The notes under the pieces were generated by a model. It did not search any database. It was given only the letters and a program-made list of their open reading frames with translations, and was not told the DNA's origin. Position numbers and translations under genes: made by a program. Positions 51,611 to 61,039 of a stretch of DNA of 64,000 bases are shown piece after piece. The stretch lies in contig CAZXEJ010000004.1 of the NCBI GenBank assembly GCA_964639895.1, positions 10,881 through 74,880 on the forward strand. Reading direction: 5' to 3'. The stretch is from CAZXEJ01 sp964639895. GTDB lineage: Bacteria > Desulfobacterota_D > UBA1144 > Nemesobacterales > JADFKM01. Within the stretch, counting starts at the first letter, position 1. Each line of letters opens with the position of its first letter.

Positions 51611-52863
51611 TCTTTCTCCCTCCAGATACGAGCTCCCAAGCGGCGGAGCTTCTCGTCTATGCGGTCGTAGCCGCGATCGATGTGGTATACGCGCGACATC
51701 TCCGTCCTTCCGTGGGCGGCAAGCCCCGCCAAGACGAGCGAAGCACTGGCCCTGAGGTCGCTCGCCATCGTAGGAGCACCGCTCAGCGACGGAACCCCGC
51801 GTACGACGGCGCTGTTGCCTACGAGCTTTATGTCGGCTCCCATCCTGCGCAACTCGCCAGCGTGCATGAACCGCTGCGGGAAGATGTTCTCCGTAATGAG
51901 GCTGAGCCCGTCGGCAATGCTCATGAGCGCCATCATCTGGGCCTGCATGTCGGTCGGGAACCCCGGGTAGGGAAGAGTCGCAATGTCCACGCTGGCCGGC
52001 CGCCCGTCTCCCTGCACACGCAGCCCCCCCTCGAGCCGCTCCACACGCACGCCCGCCTCGAGCAGCTTGCCGGCCACGGCACCCAGGTTCTCGAACCTGC
52101 AGCCGCGCAACACGACGTCGCCTCCCGTTATGGCCGAGGCCACCATGAAGGTTCCGGCCTCGATGCGGTCGGGCATCACCTCGTAGCCCTCCACGGGCCG
52201 GAGCGAAGAGACGCCGCGAATGGTGATTATGTCCGTGCCGGCGCCCTCGATGCGAGCGCCCATCCGTTCGAGCACCCGGCAAAGCTCGGTCACCTCGGGC
52301 TCGCATGCGGCGTTGAGCAGCATGGTCTCGCCCTCGGCCAGCACCGAGGCGAGCACGATGTTCTCCGTCCCCGTCACGGTGGAGACGTCAAACGGGATGA
52401 CGGCCCCCCGGAGCCTGGGGGCTGCGGCCTCGATGTAGCCCTCTTCGATCTCTATCTCGGCCCCGAGCAGGGTAAGGCCCTTTATGTGCTGGTCGATAGG
52501 GCGCTCGCCTATCGCGCACCCCCCGGGCAGCGAGACGCGGGCGCGGCCGAAGCGGGCCACGAGCGGGCCCAACACGAGGACGGAGGCACGCATCGTCTTG
52601 ACCAGGTCGTAGGGAGCGAGCCATCGGTCGACCTTGGAAGCGTCGATCGCAAGCGTCCCGCGCTCCAGGGTGACCCGGGCGCCCAGGAGCTCGAGCAGCC
52701 TGGCCATCGTGCGCACGTCGGCAAGGTCGGGCACGTTGGTGAACGTGCTCACCCCCTCGGCCAGGAGTGCGGCCGCCATGCAGGGCAAGACGGCGTTCTT
52801 GGCCCCGCCGATCGTGACCTCCCCCTCGAGCCTCACGCCGCCCTCGATGATCATCTTCTCCAT
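51607..52863 (-). CDS. murA: UDP-GlcNAc 1-carboxyvinyltransferase
   Basis: First committed step of peptidoglycan synthesis. 418 residues, two EPSP-synthase-like domains. Conserved [15 protein letters not shown] near the N terminus (K22, N23), catalytic Cys116 in [14 protein letters not shown] (the fosfomycin target form), [15 protein letters not shown] and [16 protein letters not shown]. It overlaps prmC by 13 bp and hisG by 4 bp, so prmC-murA-hisG are one operon. Confidence 0.96.
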   Translation of the reverse strand: MEKMIIEGGVRLEGEVTIGGAKNAVLPCMAAALLAEGVSTFTNVPDLADVRTMARLLELLGARVTLERGTLAIDASKVDRWLAPYDLVKTMRASVLVLGPLVARFGRARVSLPGGCAIGERPIDQHIKGLTLLGAEIEIEEGYIEAAAPRLRGAVIPFDVSTVTGTENIVLASVLAEGETMLLNAACEPEVTELCRVLERMGARIEGAGTDIITIRGVSSLRPVEGYEVMPDRIEAGTFMVASAITGGDVVLRGCRFENLGAVAGKLLEAGVRVERLEGGLRVQGDGRPASVDIATLPYPGFPTDMQAQMMALMSIADGLSLITENIFPQRFMHAGELRRMGADIKLVGNSAVVRGVPSLSGAPTMASDLRASASLVLAGLAAHGRTEMSRVYHIDRGYDRIDEKLRRLGARIWREKE

Positions 52864-53756
52864 CTAGCCTTCACCACCCTGGGCACTCCGCTCAGATCCC
52901 TCGACACCGAGACGTCGACGAATCCCGAGCGGCGCAACATCCTCTCCACGCGGCCGGCCTGGCCCGCCCCCACCTCCACCAAGCACCAGCCGCCGCACGT
53001 GAGCACCCTAGTGCAATCTAACACGAGCCTGCGTATGCAATCAAGGCCGTCTTCGCCGCCCAGAAGCGCCTCGGGGGGCTCGTAGCGCCTCACGTCCTCG
53101 GGCAGCGCCTCGTACTCGGCCCTGCTCACGTAAGGGGGATTGGAGACCACGACGTCGAGAGAACAGGGCGCGAACCCCTCGAGCATGTCCCCCTCGACGG
53201 GGACCACCCGCCGTGCACCCAGCCTTCGGGCGTTCTCGCGGGCCACGGCGAGCGCGCGCGCCGAGACGTCCACGGCGTAGACCACCTCCACCTCAGCCTC
53301 AAGCGCCACCGTTACGGCCACACAGCCGCTGCCCGTGCCCACGTCGGCTACGCGCGGCGGCGAGGGGAAGGCCCCGATGACGGCCACGGCCTCCTCGCAG
53401 AGGACCTCGGTCTCGGGACGCGGCACCAGCACGTCGGGCGTAACCAGGAAGGAGCGCGAATAGAACTCCTTGCAGCCGAGCACGTAGGCCAACGGCTCGC
53501 CGCGCAACCTGCGTGCGGCCATCCGGCGGGCCGCTGCGGCCGCCCCGGCCGCAAGGGGGGTCTCGGGATGGGCCGCGAGACGGGCGTCGTCCAAGGAGGC
53601 GGCCTCCCTCACTATGACCCTCGCCTCGAGTGCAGCCGCAGGCAGGCGGGCGTCCTCGAAGAGGCGGGTCAGCCGACGGAGCATCTCCCCTGCGGTCTCG
53701 ACCGTCCGTGTCCCCGAAGGAGAAGCGATTGATGCAGTACGCCCGTTCACGTCCAC
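52851..53756 (-). CDS. prmC: Peptide chain release factor N5-glutamine methyltransferase
   Basis: Methylates the GGQ glutamine of RF1/RF2. 301 residues. A helical N-terminal domain (about 20-85) leads to [18 protein letters not shown] and [15 protein letters not shown], the SAM loop [17 protein letters not shown] and the catalytic NPPY in [17 protein letters not shown] start at 53756, only 9 nt after a perfect TATAAT and without a ribosome site, so probably leaderless; GTG 53750 is an alternative. First gene of prmC-murA-hisG. Confidence 0.93.
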   Translation of the reverse strand: MDVNGRTASIASPSGTRTVETAGEMLRRLTRLFEDARLPAAALEARVIVREAASLDDARLAAHPETPLAAGAAAAARRMAARRLRGEPLAYVLGCKEFYSRSFLVTPDVLVPRPETEVLCEEAVAVIGAFPSPPRVADVGTGSGCVAVTVALEAEVEVVYAVDVSARALAVARENARRLGARRVVPVEGDMLEGFAPCSLDVVVSNPPYVSRAEYEALPEDVRRYEPPEALLGGEDGLDCIRRLVLDCTRVLTCGGWCLVEVGAGQAGRVERMLRRSGFVDVSVSRDLSGVPRVVKARWRR

Positions 53757-53765
53757 AACGGGTTA

Positions 53766-53771
53766 ATTATA
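53766..53771 (-). promoter_or_regulatory. -10 box of the prmC operon
   Basis: Perfect TATAAT on the minus strand, 9 nt before the GTG start. No clear -35. Confidence 0.55.
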
Positions 53772-53839
53772 ACCAATGGACGGCCCCCTTGGGTCGGGGC
53801 GACCGCACTCCCCGCGCCCTCCGGGCGGGGGCGCCGTTG

Positions 53840-53848
53840 TGATATTAT
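53840..53848 (+). promoter_or_regulatory. Extended -10 of the M50 protease gene
   Basis: TGATATTAT is TGn plus TATTAT. It is divergent from the prmC promoter about 70 bp away. Leader about 45 nt. Confidence 0.45.
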
Positions 53849-53899
53849 TGATTAGGTAACCCGTTTCCCGGCACACAAACACATCCACGTGGAGAACAC

Positions 53900-55027
53900 A
53901 TGTTCGGTAAAGGACTGAGACTCACCAGGATCTACGGCATCGAGATCTGGATAGACTATTCGTGGCTCATCATATTCATCCTACTACTCTGGAGCCTCTC
54001 GGTGGGTTTCTTCCCCCACCGCTACCCCGGCTACGGGCAACTCACCTACTACCTGATGGGCTTCGTGGCCGCACTCACCCTGTTCGGAAGCGTCCTCCTT
54101 CACGAGCTGTCCCACTCCTACGTGGCCAAGCGCTCGGGCATTCCCGTACCCCGGATCACGCTGTTCATCTTCGGCGGCGTGGCACAGATAGCCAGCGAGC
54201 CCAAGGACGCGAGGACCGAGTTCAACATCGCCGTAGCAGGCCCCGTATGCAGCCTCGTCCTCGCCGCACTCTTCTTCCTGCTGAGCCGCTCCCCCACCCT
54301 TCGGGCGGCCCCGCCCGTCACGGCCGTGTTCGAATATCTGGCCTACGTCAACACGGCTCTCGCCCTGTTCAACCTCATCCCGGGCTTTCCCCTCGACGGC
54401 GGCCGCATCCTACGCGCCTACCTCTGGAACCGCTGGCGCGACCTGCGCCGGGCCACCTACACGGTGAGCCGCATCGGCAGCTGGTTCGGCATCGCTCTCA
54501 TAGTACTGGGTGGCATAAACGTTCTCATGGGTGACCTCATCGGCGGGATGTGGTTCATATTCATCGGCATGTTCCTCAATTCGGCAGCCAAGAGCGGCTA
54601 CCAGATGACCCTGCTCAAGGACGCCCTCGAAGGCGTCAAGGTGAGCGACATCATGACGGCCAACGTGGTGGCCGTTCCCCCCTACATCACCGTGTCCGAA
54701 CTGGTGAGGGACTACTTCTACCCCCACATCTTCGTCAGTTTCCCCGTGGTATCGGATTCGGGACAGTTCCTAGGCATGGTATCGATAAAACAGATACGCA
54801 AGATACCCCAGCAACGGTGGTCCGAAACGGTGGTGGCCGACATAACGGTGCCGGAGATCGAGATCGAGACTCTCGCACCCGCCGACGAGGCCCTCCGGGC
54901 GATGGAGCTGCTCACCAAAAACCCCCTCGGCCGGGTGCCCGTCACGGTCGACGGCAGGCTGGTGGGGATAGTGTCGCGCAGGGACGTAATGACGCTCCTT
55001 ACGATCCGGACCAACCTGGGCGTCTGA
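53900..55027 (+). CDS. Site-2-protease-type M50 metalloprotease with CBS domains
   Basis: Intramembrane zinc protease of 375 residues. The first helix pair contains LLHELSHSYVAKRSG (HExxH) and IFGGVAQIASEPKDARTEF. The third ligand is in LALFNLIPGFPLDGGRILRA (LDGG). Helices end near residue 235, then two CBS domains (about 245-365: VSDIMTANVVAVPPYIT...GMVSIKQI and EIETLAPADEALR...GIVSRRDVMTLL) that sense adenine nucleotides in relatives. No PDZ domain, so not RseP-like; it belongs to the SpoIVFB-like M50B group. The target is unknown. Confidence 0.92.
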   Translation: MFGKGLRLTRIYGIEIWIDYSWLIIFILLLWSLSVGFFPHRYPGYGQLTYYLMGFVAALTLFGSVLLHELSHSYVAKRSGIPVPRITLFIFGGVAQIASEPKDARTEFNIAVAGPVCSLVLAALFFLLSRSPTLRAAPPVTAVFEYLAYVNTALALFNLIPGFPLDGGRILRAYLWNRWRDLRRATYTVSRIGSWFGIALIVLGGINVLMGDLIGGMWFIFIGMFLNSAAKSGYQMTLLKDALEGVKVSDIMTANVVAVPPYITVSELVRDYFYPHIFVSFPVVSDSGQFLGMVSIKQIRKIPQQRWSETVVADITVPEIEIETLAPADEALRAMELLTKNPLGRVPVTVDGRLVGIVSRRDVMTLLTIRTNLGV

Positions 55028-55058
55028 GCCGCACACATTTGCCCCCACCCAGTCCGCC

Positions 55059-55769
55059 ATGAACACGAAGGAGAATATGGGCCACCCCACGCAGGACGTA
55101 GAGACGGTCGAAGGCCCGTTGGGGCTGCGCCTGCTCCAGCCCAAGCGCGGCTACCGCTACTCGGAAGACGCCCTGCTGCTTGCCGATTTCGCAGCCCCGG
55201 GACCCCGGATGACGGTATGCGACCTGGGAACGGGCTCGGGGATAATAGCCCTGGTACTGGCCAGGAAGGGGGCCGCGCGCAAGGTGGTGGGGATAGAGCT
55301 CCAGCCGTCGCTTGCACGGCTTGCGCGGCGTAACGCCGAGATGAACGGACTCGCGGAGAGGATGGAGATAGTGGAGATGGACCTGCGGCGCGTGCGTGAG
55401 CGGTTCCGGTGCAGGACGTTCGACTACGTCGTATCGAACCCGCCGTTCAGGGAGGCCCGGGCCGGCAAGGTGACGCCCAACGCCGAGAAGGCGCTGGCCC
55501 GCCACGAGCTCGCCTGCACGATGGAAGACATACTCGACGCGGCGGCCTACCTGCTCAAGCCCACCGGAAGGGCGAGCGTCGTCTATCCGGCCGAGAGGAC
55601 GGCCGAGCTGTGCGCAAAGGCGCGTGCGCGGCGGCTCGAGCCAAAGCGAATGCGGTTCGTCCATCCGGTCGCGGGAAGGAACGCCGAGCTTGTGCTCGCT
55701 GAGCTCCACAAGTGGGGCCGTACCGGTGTGGTGGTGATGCCACCGCTCCTAGGCCGCAGCCAACCTTAG
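55059..55769 (+). CDS. tRNA1(Val) (adenine-N6)-methyltransferase-like protein
   Basis: 236-residue SAM-dependent N6-adenine methyltransferase of the TrmN6/YfiC family. The N terminus LRLLQPKRGYRYSEDALLLA is diagnostic. SAM loop VCDLGTGSGIIALVLA, GIELQPSLARLARRNAEMNG and the catalytic NPPF (VVSNPPFREARAGK). The start may be ATG 55059 or ATG 55077. It follows the M50 gene by 31 bp and overlaps the 3' end of converging tilS by 21 bp. Confidence 0.85.
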   Translation: MNTKENMGHPTQDVETVEGPLGLRLLQPKRGYRYSEDALLLADFAAPGPRMTVCDLGTGSGIIALVLARKGAARKVVGIELQPSLARLARRNAEMNGLAERMEIVEMDLRRVRERFRCRTFDYVVSNPPFREARAGKVTPNAEKALARHELACTMEDILDAAAYLLKPTGRASVVYPAERTAELCAKARARRLEPKRMRFVHPVAGRNAELVLAELHKWGRTGVVVMPPLLGRSQP

Positions 55770-57173
55770 GAGCCTGCCCACGCGGGGCGCAACCAATCTT
55801 ATGACAAGTCCCTCGCCTCCCCTGTATCGGGCCTTCTCCGAGACCCTCACCCCGCCCACCCACACTATCTCATCCCCGTGGATGAAGAGCGGCACGTGCG
55901 GCCTCAAGAACCGTGGGACCTTCTCGTCAATGAACAGCTTCTTGAGCCTTTTGCGCCCCTTCATCCCAAGCGGAGCGAACGTGGCGCCGCCGAGGGTGGG
56001 GCCGTAGTTCCTCACCTCCAGCGGAAAGCCCAGGGCCGAGGGGTCGAGCACGGCCGTATCGGGATCGGCGGCCGGACGGGGGACGTCCTCGTAGGCGACC
56101 TCACACTCGAGCTCGGGAAAGCGCCAGCGGCCGGGGCCGGCTATGGTGCGGCGATATTCCGCCACGGCTGAGGCGGGGCTGCAAAGGGCAAAGAGGCCGT
56201 AGCCCTTGGCGACGGTCCATCCGCCCGGAAGGGGCACCTCGCCCGACGGTTGCGGCCCCGTAAGCAGCGCGTCCACGGCAAGCACGTGTTCGGCCGCAAG
56301 CCGCCTGAGGTCACCCTGGACCCGGCGCCGCGCAAGACGCACGAGCTCGTAACGGAGCGCGGCGGGAAGAGCCGCGTAGGGGGCGCAACGGCCCACGACC
56401 AGCCCTGTCGAGCGCTCCAGACCGGGGCAGGCGGGGAAGACGCCGCCGCATGCGGCCTCGGCCTCGCCCTCCACGAAGTCGGCGTAGGCACGCGCTATGG
56501 CGGCAACCCGGTGGAGCGCCTCCCTGACGGAGGGGTTGAAGGCCTCGAGCGCAGGCATCAGCTCGGCCCTTATTCTGTTCCTGAGGTGCGAGGGGTCGAC
56601 GTTCGATGAATCTTCGACCCACGTCTCGCCCCTCCGCGCTAGGTAGTCCCGCACCGCTTCACGGGGCGCCTCGATGAGCGGCCTTACTACGCCGCCACCC
56701 TCGCCCACGGGCGGGATGCCGCCCAGCCCCCGGGGGCCGCTCCCACGGAGCAGCCTCATCACCACCGTCTCGGCTTGGTCGTCGAGCGTGTGGCCCGTCA
56801 CCACCGCGCGCGCACCCAGGCGGCTGCGCACTCTGCGCAGAAAGGCGTAGCGCTCCTCGCGCGCCCTCTCTTCGAGCGAGCCTCCGCGTGAGGCCGCCAC
56901 GGCCGGCACATCGGCCTCGCCCAGCTCGAACGGCAGGCTCAGTCTTGCGGCCAAGGCTCGGACGAACTCGGCGTCGCGCCTGGACTCGTCGCCGCGTATG
57001 TTGTGATTGAAGTGTGCCACCACGATGTCGAGCCCCAGCTCGTCGAGCTCGCGCAACACCATCAGGCACCCCACCGAATCGGCCCCGCCCGAGACGGCCA
57101 CGACGACGCGGTCACCCCTTGCGAGCATCCGATGGGTCCGGATCGTCTTCCTTACCAATGACAATAGATTCAC
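55749..57173 (-). CDS. tilS: tRNA(Ile)-lysidine synthetase
   Basis: Converts the wobble C of tRNA-Ile(CAU) to lysidine so that it reads AUA, a codon used often here. About 474 residues: PP-loop VVAVSGGADSVGCL, VVAHFNHNIRG, GHTLDDQAETVVMRLLRGSG and DSSNVDPSHLRNRIR, then the C-terminal substrate-binding domains ending in LKKLFIDEKVPRF. The start is uncertain. I chose GTG 57173; TTG 57188 and TTG codons at 57164/57158 are possible, and any choice overlaps the DUF502 gene by about 50-77 bp. Confidence 0.92.
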   Translation of the reverse strand: MNLLSLVRKTIRTHRMLARGDRVVVAVSGGADSVGCLMVLRELDELGLDIVVAHFNHNIRGDESRRDAEFVRALAARLSLPFELGEADVPAVAASRGGSLEERAREERYAFLRRVRSRLGARAVVTGHTLDDQAETVVMRLLRGSGPRGLGGIPPVGEGGGVVRPLIEAPREAVRDYLARRGETWVEDSSNVDPSHLRNRIRAELMPALEAFNPSVREALHRVAAIARAYADFVEGEAEAACGGVFPACPGLERSTGLVVGRCAPYAALPAALRYELVRLARRRVQGDLRRLAAEHVLAVDALLTGPQPSGEVPLPGGWTVAKGYGLFALCSPASAVAEYRRTIAGPGRWRFPELECEVAYEDVPRPAADPDTAVLDPSALGFPLEVRNYGPTLGGATFAPLGMKGRKRLKKLFIDEKVPRFLRPHVPLFIHGDEIVWVGGVRVSEKARYRGGEGLVIRLVAPRVGRLLRLAAA

Positions 57174-57804
57174 TTGTATGCTTGGCAAGACCCAGGGACA
57201 TTATGATCTTGAACGCCTCCTCGGTACCGAGGTCGAGTACCCTGAGCTCACTCTCGCGCGTTATGACGAAGAAGCCGGACGTGGGATTGGGAGAAGTGGG
57301 AATGAAAACACCCACCTGCCTATCCTCGGCGGATGCGGTCTCGCCGGGGTAGCTCACCGTACCCGTTACGAACCCGAGCGCGTACATATCCTTGCGCGGA
57401 TATTCGACCAGCACCACCTTCCTCGAGCGCACGAACCCCTCCTCGCCGAGAAGGGTCTCTATCACCTGCTTGGTGGCCGTATAGATGGTGCGGGCCAGCG
57501 GGATCTTGGCGATGACGCGCTCTCCGAAGTGGAGCAGCTTGCCCCCCACGATGTTCCTTGCCACCATGCCGACGGCCACCACTACCAGGAACGTCCCCAG
57601 CAGGCCCACGGCCACCGACACGGCCCTCACCGCCGGCTGGGGCATGTTGTAGAGCGACTGCAATACATTGGCGGGAAGGGCGCTTACGAGCTCGGCCATC
57701 CACTGGGCCAGCTTGAACAGTATCAGCAGCGTCAGCCCGAACGGTACGGTGACGAGCAGACCGGCGATGAAGTTCCTTTTCAGGGAGTTGGCGATAAACC
57801 TCAT
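57112..57804 (-). CDS. DUF502-family membrane protein
   Basis: 230 residues. Two transmembrane helices (about 13-40, FIAGLLVTVPFGLTLLILFK; about 58-83, VSVAVGLLGTFLVVVAVG) precede a cytoplasmic beta-rich domain with GFVTGTV and VFIPTSPNPTSGFF, the DUF502 signature. Function unknown; relatives occur near membrane or ribosome genes. ATGA overlap with ihfA (4 bp) shows operon membership. Confidence 0.88.
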   Translation of the reverse strand: MRFIANSLKRNFIAGLLVTVPFGLTLLILFKLAQWMAELVSALPANVLQSLYNMPQPAVRAVSVAVGLLGTFLVVVAVGMVARNIVGGKLLHFGERVIAKIPLARTIYTATKQVIETLLGEEGFVRSRKVVLVEYPRKDMYALGFVTGTVSYPGETASAEDRQVGVFIPTSPNPTSGFFVITRESELRVLDLGTEEAFKIIMSLGLAKHTSESIVIGKEDDPDPSDARKG

Positions 57805-58091
57805 TCGCCCTTGTAGGAGGCGTTCAGAGCGTCCCGCAGGAATCTGCTAGGCTTGAACACCACCGCCTTCCTCTCGGCGATCAGTATGGTCTCACCCGTG
57901 GCGGGGTTCCTCCCCTTGCGTGACTTGCGCCTCTGGACGCGGAAGCTGCCGAACCGGGGCATCTTTATGCCCTCACCCTTGGTAAGCCTGTCCTTGACGG
58001 TGTTGAAGAAGAAGTCCACTATTTCCGCCGACTCTCGCTTAGAAAGCCCTATCTTCCTGTGAATGACATCAGCAAGTTCCTTCTTGGTCAT
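57801..58091 (-). CDS. ihfA: Integration host factor alpha subunit
   Basis: DNA-bending nucleoid protein, 96 residues. MTKKELADVIHRKIGLSKRE, FGSFRVQRRKSRKGRNPATG (the NPATGE arm that intercalates in the minor groove) and AVVFKPSRFLRDALN. AAGGAGGGG precedes the ATG. Placement after pheT is the classical location of ihfA rather than hupB. Confidence 0.93.
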   Translation of the reverse strand: MTKKELADVIHRKIGLSKRESAEIVDFFFNTVKDRLTKGEGIKMPRFGSFRVQRRKSRKGRNPATGETILIAERKAVVFKPSRFLRDALNASYKGE

Positions 58092-58130
58092 CCGGTTTCC
58101 CCTCCTTGGATGGTTGGCCGCAACGGCACC

Positions 58131-60560
58131 TCAGCCGCCCCTGAGCTCCGCGCCGAATGCGCGCCGCAGCGCCTCCAGCGTGGACTCCTCGACCGCCTTG
58201 GCGTCGGCGTCGGTCAGGGTCTTGTCCTTCGACCTCAACACAAGTGATATTGCCACACTCTTCTTGCCCCTATCAATCCCCTCGCCGCGGTAGACGTCGA
58301 ACACCCAGGCGCGCTCTACAAGCGGTGCCCCTGCAGCCTCGACCACTCTCAGTATATCACCGACGGGCACCTTTTCGTCAACAACGAGGGCGAGATCCCT
58401 CCTTATGGACGGAAACCTGGGCAAGGGCTCGAACCGACGCCCTCCGTCCCGGGCGGCGCGTGCCAGGGGGGCGAGCTCCATCTCCATCACGTAGAGCTCG
58501 CCGCGGGGAAGCTCGTAGAGGGATTGGACGCGCGGATGAAGCGCGCCCACGAACCCCACCGACTGGCCGCCTACGCTCAGTGTGGCGGATTTGCCGGGGT
58601 GGAGGAAGGCGAGAGCGCCGCCGCAGGGGGCGAACTCGGCCTCCGCACCGAGACCCAGTGCCTCCAGGACGTTCTCAACCACCCCCTTCATGTCGTAGAA
58701 GTCCACACCCTCCTCCCGTCTCTCCCAGAACCCGACCCCCAGCCGCCCGCGGGCCACGGCGCCCACGCGCAACACCTCGCGTGGAAGGGGCCCGTTCTCC
58801 GAGGGCAGGAAGCAGCGGCCGAGCTCGAACAGGCCGAAATCCTGCTCCTGGCGGTGTACGTTGAGGGCCGCGTTGCGCAAAAGCCCGGCAAGCAGGGTCG
58901 TCCTCATGGCCGAGGACTCGACCGAAAGGGGGTTCACTATGGCGACGGGAGAGACGTCGTCGAAGAGGGCGAGCTTGTCGGGCTCTTCGAAGCTGTAGTT
59001 TATGCACTCGTAGAACCCGCTGGCCACCATCACCTCGCGCACCCGGGCGGCGACGAGCTCGATCTCGTCCACCGGGCCCGCTGCCATGGACACCGAGGGC
59101 AACGTGGCCGGTATCAACGAATATCCCTTGAGACGGGCCACCTCCTCTACCAGGTCGGCCTCCCTCTCGATGTCGACCCTCCACGTGGGAACCGTAACCT
59201 CGAGCGACCCTTCGTCGGTGGGGGCGGCCTCCATGCCGAGGGGGCGGAGTAGGGCTGCTATTTCGTCGGGCTCCACCACGATACCGAGCAACGCAGAGAC
59301 GCGCCCCGGCCGCAATTCCAGACGCCGTGGGGCGTAAGGGCGCGGGTAGACGTCGATACGCCCCTCGAGCACCTCGCCGCCGGCCAGACGCGCGATGAGG
59401 AAAGCGGCCCTGTCGAGGGCGCGCGTCACGCCCTCGGGGTCTACGCCGCGCTCGAACCTGTAGGACGACTCCGTCCGCACGTTGAGCCTCTTCGAAGTCC
59501 TCCTCACGCGAACGGGATCGAAGTAGGCGCTCTCGAGCAACACGCACCGGGTATCCTGGCCCACTTCGGACGAGGCCCCTCCTATGACGCCCGCCACGGC
59601 CAGCGGCTTGGCAGGGTCGGCTATGAGCAGATCGTCCGGCCCCAGCCGCCGCGAGACGCCGTCCAGGGTCTCTATAACTTCGCCCTCGCGGGCGGCCCTC
59701 ACCACGATGGAATGCGAATCGACGAGGTCGTAGTCGAAGGAGTGTAGTGGCTGGCCGAGTTCGAGCATCACGTAGTTGGTGACGTCGACCACGTTGTTGA
59801 TAGGGCGCAGGCCGCTGGCCTCGAGCCGCGCCTGCAACCAGCGGGGCGATGGAGCTATGCGCACGCCACGCACGACGCGGCAACTGTAGCGGGGACAGCC
59901 GCGGTCGTCGAGCACGGTGACCGACGCCGCGCCCTCTATGCCGCCGCCCCCCTCGGCGAGCTCGAACGTGGGCAGGCGGAGCTCTGTACCGCAGACGGCC
60001 GCGACCTCGCGTGCCACTCCCACCATGCCGAGGCAATCGGGACGGTTGGGGGTGACTGCCACCTCGAGCACGACCTCCTTAAGTCCGAGCACCTCGGCCA
60101 CATCCTCGCCCGCCTCGACATCGGGGGGAAGAATCAGTATGCCGTCTTCGCCTTCGGCGCCCTCGATGCCGAGCTCCGAAGAAGAACAGAGCATCCCCAT
60201 CGAGACCTCGCCCCGGATGCGGGCCTTCCTTATCTTGAGGCCCTCGGGATGGACGCCCGAAGGAGGCAGCACGGCTCCCACGCGCGCAAGGGCCACCTTG
60301 TCGCCGGCCTTCATGTTGGTGGCGCCGCACACGACCTGCAGCGTGTGCTCGCCGTCGAAGACGTCACAAAGGGTGAGCCTCTCGGCGTTGGGATGGGGTC
60401 TTGTCGCCCTAAGCTCGGCGCACACGACACCGCTCAACCCTTCGCCCAACCGCTCGATCTCCTCCACCTCGAGCCCGGCCATGGTGAGGCGCTCGGCGAG
60501 CTCCTCGGGAGCGAGATCGAAGTCCACGTATTCCTTGAGCCAGCCCAATGGAACCCTCAT
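58131..60560 (-). CDS. pheT: Phenylalanyl-tRNA synthetase beta subunit
   Basis: 809 residues. It begins VPLGWLKEYVDFDLAPEELA, then an EMAP-like tRNA-binding domain (about 40-150), B3/B4 editing domain (RPINNVVDVTNYVMLELGQP), B5 domain, catalytic-like core and C-terminal anticodon-binding FDX-ACB domain (FPSIRRDLALVVDEKV ... DKTLTDADAKAVEE). pheS, normally immediately upstream, is absent: the gene has its own promoter behind a 479-bp gap and a divergent rluB. ihfA follows after 39 nt. Confidence 0.97.
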   Translation of the reverse strand: MRVPLGWLKEYVDFDLAPEELAERLTMAGLEVEEIERLGEGLSGVVCAELRATRPHPNAERLTLCDVFDGEHTLQVVCGATNMKAGDKVALARVGAVLPPSGVHPEGLKIRKARIRGEVSMGMLCSSSELGIEGAEGEDGILILPPDVEAGEDVAEVLGLKEVVLEVAVTPNRPDCLGMVGVAREVAAVCGTELRLPTFELAEGGGGIEGAASVTVLDDRGCPRYSCRVVRGVRIAPSPRWLQARLEASGLRPINNVVDVTNYVMLELGQPLHSFDYDLVDSHSIVVRAAREGEVIETLDGVSRRLGPDDLLIADPAKPLAVAGVIGGASSEVGQDTRCVLLESAYFDPVRVRRTSKRLNVRTESSYRFERGVDPEGVTRALDRAAFLIARLAGGEVLEGRIDVYPRPYAPRRLELRPGRVSALLGIVVEPDEIAALLRPLGMEAAPTDEGSLEVTVPTWRVDIEREADLVEEVARLKGYSLIPATLPSVSMAAGPVDEIELVAARVREVMVASGFYECINYSFEEPDKLALFDDVSPVAIVNPLSVESSAMRTTLLAGLLRNAALNVHRQEQDFGLFELGRCFLPSENGPLPREVLRVGAVARGRLGVGFWERREEGVDFYDMKGVVENVLEALGLGAEAEFAPCGGALAFLHPGKSATLSVGGQSVGFVGALHPRVQSLYELPRGELYVMEMELAPLARAARDGGRRFEPLPRFPSIRRDLALVVDEKVPVGDILRVVEAAGAPLVERAWVFDVYRGEGIDRGKKSVAISLVLRSKDKTLTDADAKAVEESTLEALRRAFGAELRGG

Positions 60561-60575
60561 TTTATACAGGAACTT

Positions 60576-60604
60576 AAGTTACATACATTATGGTTTACTG
60601 TCAA
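60576..60604 (-). promoter_or_regulatory. Promoter of pheT
   Basis: Perfect TTGACA (60604-60599), 17 nt, TAACTT (60581-60576, 3/6). An alternative -10, CATAAT, is at 60592-60587. Either predicts a leader of only about 9-20 nt with no ribosome site. I see no attenuator-type hairpin and T-tract. Confidence 0.5.
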
Positions 60605-60974
60605 ACGCCCGGCACCGAGCCGAGACGGCGACGACGAGTTTTCCCTCGGACGCATACGGCCCATCCCCTCCCTCCGTCGAGCGTGATGACGCAACAAGAA
60701 TGGGGGCGCAGGGACGACGCCGCGCGCAGAACCTGAGACCAAGGCGCATGCGGAATCGCGGGGTGCGGGGCCGCCCGCACGATGCGACACCCACCCAACC
60801 CGAGCGCACGAGTCTGGAAGACGCCTCCCCTGGAGGAGAGCGCCTCCAACGAAACGGCCACTCCCTTGGCCGCGGGGACGATGCTCCGAGCCGCACCGCG
60901 CGCGCAGCCTCGGGCCGACTCGCTCCGAGCAAAAGGCGCGACGCCACTTGTATTTCGGCGCTCCGCAAGCACTA
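60605..60974. other. Gene-free stretch between pheT and rluB
   Basis: Divergent intergenic region of 479 bp in all (60561-61039). Apart from the two promoters it shows only short Arg-rich frames and no RNA motif. Confidence 0.4.
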
Positions 60975-60980
60975 TATAAT
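60975..60980 (+). promoter_or_regulatory. -10 box of the rluB operon
   Basis: Perfect TATAAT without a clear -35 at 16-18 nt. Leader about 53 nt. Confidence 0.5.
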
Positions 60981-61039
60981 TAGGCGTCGCGCCCCCGAGG
61001 CTGCGTCACTCCAGCAGCCGGCGGGGCGGGGAATGCTCC

